Assembly: GCA_937875615.1 (NCBI GenBank)
Contig: CALNBU010000517.1
Span: forward strand, 1 to 6,133
Reading direction: 5' to 3'
From: an uncultured Archangium sp.
GTDB taxonomy: Bacteria; Myxococcota; Myxococcia; Myxococcales; Myxococcaceae
Length of the DNA stretch: 6,133 nucleotides
Shown: positions 6,047 to 6,133 of the stretch, one piece after another
Layout of the letters: each line of letters opens with the position of its first letter
Position numbering within the stretch: position 1 is the first letter of the stretch
Translations under genes and position numbers: made by a program
The notes under the pieces: generated by a model
Databases searched by the model: none
Told to the model about the DNA's origin: nothing
The model's input: the letters and a program-made list of their open reading frames with translations, nothing else

Positions 6047-6133
6047 ATGCTCCCCCTGGCGCTCGCCCTGTGCCTCACCCAGCTCGCCCCCGCCACCGCC
6101 GTGGCGCCGACGCTCACGCCGGCCCCCAACGTG
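6047..6133 (+). CDS. N-terminus of a predicted exported protein, cut by window edge
   Basis: Only 29 codons are visible, from ATG 6047 (MLPLALALCLTQLAPATAVA...). They read as a hydrophobic signal-peptide-like segment followed by a proline/threonine/alanine-rich start of a mature region. A TAG at 6032-6034 in the same frame rules out a longer N-terminus, so the lack of basic residues before the hydrophobic core is real. Cys9 is preceded by Leu at -1, so this is not a good lipobox. The gene begins 38 bp after the cyclic-nucleotide-binding gene on the same strand. Function cannot be assigned. Confidence 0.6.
   Translation, partial: MLPLALALCLTQLAPATAVAPTLTPAPNV

Noticed and set aside
1..6133. 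CRISPR array, tRNA or rRNA gene, prophage or defence system
   Set aside because: No spaced repeats, no RNA-gene signatures and no phage or defence protein motifs were seen on either strand.

Overview
The window is very GC-rich (about 70% by eye), with strong G/C bias at third codon positions and several GTG starts. Together with the gene families present, this suggests a soil delta-proteobacterium of the myxobacterial type. That assignment is inferred from style and family mix, not from a marker gene.

Layout. The left two thirds is a closely spaced minus-strand series, read from right to left: a short-chain dehydrogenase (5025 down to 4172, broken), a CapA-type metallophosphatase (4162-2999), an NCS1 nucleobase/allantoin/hydantoin-type transporter (2952 to about 1350), and a CoA-acylating (methyl)malonate-semialdehyde dehydrogenase, mmsA (1310 to beyond the left edge). 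Gaps between them are 9, 46 and 39 bp. The right third is on the plus strand: a small conserved helical protein resembling the DUF6918 group (5057-5497), a stand-alone cyclic-nucleotide-binding domain protein (5532-6008) and the first 29 codons of a secreted protein (6047 to the edge). The short-chain dehydrogenase and the small conserved protein diverge from a 31-bp gap that contains a perfect 5-3-5 inverted repeat.

Function. NCS1 transporter plus mmsA makes sense as an uptake and catabolism pair. The known reductive pyrimidine route yields beta-alanine and then malonate semialdehyde, which an MmsA-type enzyme converts to acetyl-CoA. The rest of such a pathway would lie beyond the left edge. 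The dehydrogenase and CapA genes were probably co-transcribed originally, but nothing links them to pyrimidine use. The plus-strand genes have no evident link to the others.

Two lesions are the most notable content. (1) The short-chain dehydrogenase is interrupted by exactly 65 bp: a second copy of a 22-bp host sequence plus 43 bp of unique DNA. Removing 65 bp restores a full 262-residue protein of normal family length. The inserted DNA reads on the opposite strand like the 3' end of another gene. (2) The transporter frame has no stop where the transporter ends and stays open out of frame through most of mmsA to position 382. A single-base change in a G6 tract (1406-1411) would instead end it at tandem stops (TAA TAG) just before mmsA. 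I found no CRISPR array, RNA gene, insertion sequence or defence system, and no convincing undescribed multi-gene system.
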